In this document: positions 4,343-5,439 of the stretch, in pieces
How the letters are laid out: each line of letters starts with the position of its first letter
Position numbering within the stretch: the first letter of the stretch is position 1
Source: JBQCHF01 sp051953655
Lineage (GTDB): Bacteria; Actinomycetota; Actinomycetes; Motilibacterales; Motilibacteraceae
Reading direction: 5' to 3'
NCBI GenBank assembly: GCA_051953655.1
Contig: JBQCIO010000074.1
Span: 1 to 5,439 of the forward strand
DNA: 5,439 nucleotides
Position numbers and translations under genes: made by a program
The notes under the pieces: model-generated
Seen by the model: only the letters and a program-made list of their open reading frames with translations
Databases searched by the model: none
Told to the model about the DNA's origin: nothing

Positions 4343-5439
4343 CGTGCTCGACGACCTGCGCCGCTGGTACGCCGAGGGCACCCCGTTCGCCCTGGCCACC
4401 GTGGTCAAGACCTGGAAGTCCGCGCCCCGGCAGGTCGGCGCGTCGATGGCGGTCAGCTCCACCGGCGAGGCCGTCGGCAGCGTCTCCGGAGGCTGCGTGG
4501 AGGGCGCCGTCTACGCCCTGGGGGAGGACGTCATGGCCGACGGCACCCCCCGGCTGCAGCGCTACGGCGTCAGCGACGACGACGCCTTCGAGGTGGGCCT
4601 GACCTGCGGCGGCGTGCTCGACGTCTTCGTGCAGGCGGTGGACCCCCAGCGCTTCCCCGAGCTGCCCGCGGTGGCCGAGTCGATCGCCGGGCACGAGCCG
4701 GTGGCGGTGGCCACCGTCATCGACGGCCCGGGCCCGCTGGGCGCCCGGCTGGTGGTCTGGCCGGACCGGCACGCCGGCACGCTCGGCTCCGAACGGCTGG
4801 ACCAGGCCGTCGTCGACGACGCCCGGGGCATGCTCGACCACGGCAGCACCGGCACGCTGCACCTGGGGCCGCAGGGGGAGCGCCGCCTGGACGACCTCAC
4901 CGTGTTCGTCGAGTCCTTCGCGCCGCCGCCCAAGATGCTGGTGTTCGGCGCGATCGACTTCGCCGCCGCGGTGGCCCGGATCGGCAAGTTCCTCGGCTAC
5001 CAGGTGACCGTCTGCGACGCCCGGCCGGTGTTCGCCACCCCCAAGCGCTTCCCGGACGCCGACGAGGTGGTCGTGGAGTGGCCGCACAAGTTCCTCACCC
5101 GCGTGGTCGAGGAGGGCGGGGTCGACGAGCGGACGGTGATGTGCGTGCTCACCCACGACCCCAAGTTCGACGTGCCGCTGCTCGAGGTCGCGCTGCGGCT
5201 GCCCGAGGGGCAGCAGGTCGCGTACGTCGGCGCGATGGGCTCCCGGCGCACCCACGACGACCGGATGGCGCGGCTGAAGGAGGCCGGTCTCACCGACGAC
5301 GAGCTGGCCCGGCTCTCCTCGCCGGTCGGGCTCGACCTCGGCGCCCGCACGCCGGAGGAGACCGCGGTCAGTATCGCTGCCGAGATCATCGCGCTGCGGT
5401 GGGGCGGCGGGGGCGAGCGTCTCGGCGGGCTCGACGGCC
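4335..5439 (+). CDS. XdhC/CoxI-family molybdenum-enzyme maturation protein (3' partial)
   Basis: XdhC-family proteins bind molybdenum cofactor and support its sulfuration and insertion into xanthine dehydrogenase-type hydroxylases; CoxF and CoxI of cox clusters are relatives. The frame is open for 368 codons to the window edge. The N-terminal XdhC/CoxI domain has SGGCVE with C54 and GLTCGG with C91, both characteristic. The C-terminal Rossmann domain starts at about 200 (KMLVFGAIDFAAAVAR), continues with VTVCDARPVFAT and includes VGAMGSRRTHDDR (298-310) and GLDLGARTPEETAVSIAAEI. The loop GAIDFA lacks the usual second glycine of GxGxxA, which I take as a subtype trait. The ending RWGGGGERLGGLDG resembles the last residues of the family, so only a few codons are probably missing. 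GTG 4335 is chosen from AGGAGG five bases upstream. It overlaps the VWA frame by eight bases. The target enzyme is not visible. Confidence 0.9.
   Translation, partial: MRDVLDDLRRWYAEGTPFALATVVKTWKSAPRQVGASMAVSSTGEAVGSVSGGCVEGAVYALGEDVMADGTPRLQRYGVSDDDAFEVGLTCGGVLDVFVQAVDPQRFPELPAVAESIAGHEPVAVATVIDGPGPLGARLVVWPDRHAGTLGSERLDQAVVDDARGMLDHGSTGTLHLGPQGERRLDDLTVFVESFAPPPKMLVFGAIDFAAAVARIGKFLGYQVTVCDARPVFATPKRFPDADEVVVEWPHKFLTRVVEEGGVDERTVMCVLTHDPKFDVPLLEVALRLPEGQQVAYVGAMGSRRTHDDRMARLKEAGLTDDELARLSSPVGLDLGARTPEETAVSIAAEIIALRWGGGGERLGGLDG

Noticed and set aside
4269..5255. Reverse-strand open frame of 328 residues opposite the XdhC-like gene
   Set aside because: Its low-complexity His/Gly/Asp-rich translation and complete overlap with a well-supported family gene mark it as a shadow frame.

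Overview
This window is high-GC, densely coded DNA with a strong G/C bias at third codon positions. It contains the hisE-hisG-(PH-domain membrane protein) order and two promoters of the form TANNNT-N6-GTG, which predict leaderless mRNAs. All of this points to an actinomycete. The protein style (CoxE-like VWA protein, XdhC/CoxI protein with a GAIDFAAAVAR nucleotide-binding loop) would fit a Geodermatophilaceae-like organism (Blastococcus, Geodermatophilus, Modestobacter), but the family assignment is an inference.

Layout, all on the + strand. (1) Positions 1-37 may be the last codons of an upstream gene, followed at 39-92 by a 54-bp near-perfect GC hairpin, probably its terminator. (2) Positions 93-544 show no convincing gene. 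They hold one striking element, a 50-bp palindrome at 220-269 made of two mirror-image 17-bp dyads whose centres are 31 bp apart. (3) A histidine-biosynthesis unit follows: hisE (557-820), hisG (870-1715) and a small two-helix membrane protein with a bacterial PH-like domain (1718-2167). (4) A second unit resembles the accessory part of a cox (carbon monoxide dehydrogenase) or related molybdenum hydroxylase cluster: a MoxR/CoxD-type AAA+ ATPase (2233-3138), a CoxE-type VWA protein (3146 onward) and an XdhC/CoxI-type protein (4335 to beyond the window end).

HisE and HisG catalyse the second and first steps of histidine synthesis. The second unit looks like a maturation module: a AAA+ ATPase paired with a VWA protein, plus an XdhC-like factor, the kind of set that inserts or sulfurates the molybdenum cofactor of xanthine dehydrogenase/CO dehydrogenase-family enzymes. 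The catalytic subunits are not in the window.

The most notable observation is that the VWA gene is split by an in-frame TAG at 4103-4105. The same frame continues at once with ATG and encodes the conserved C-terminal end of the domain (RVVWVNPHKG...) up to 4342, where it overlaps the XdhC start by 8 bp. One base change (most simply CAG to TAG) explains it. It could be a recent nonsense mutation, a sequencing error, a readthrough site or a split gene expressed by stop-start reinitiation.
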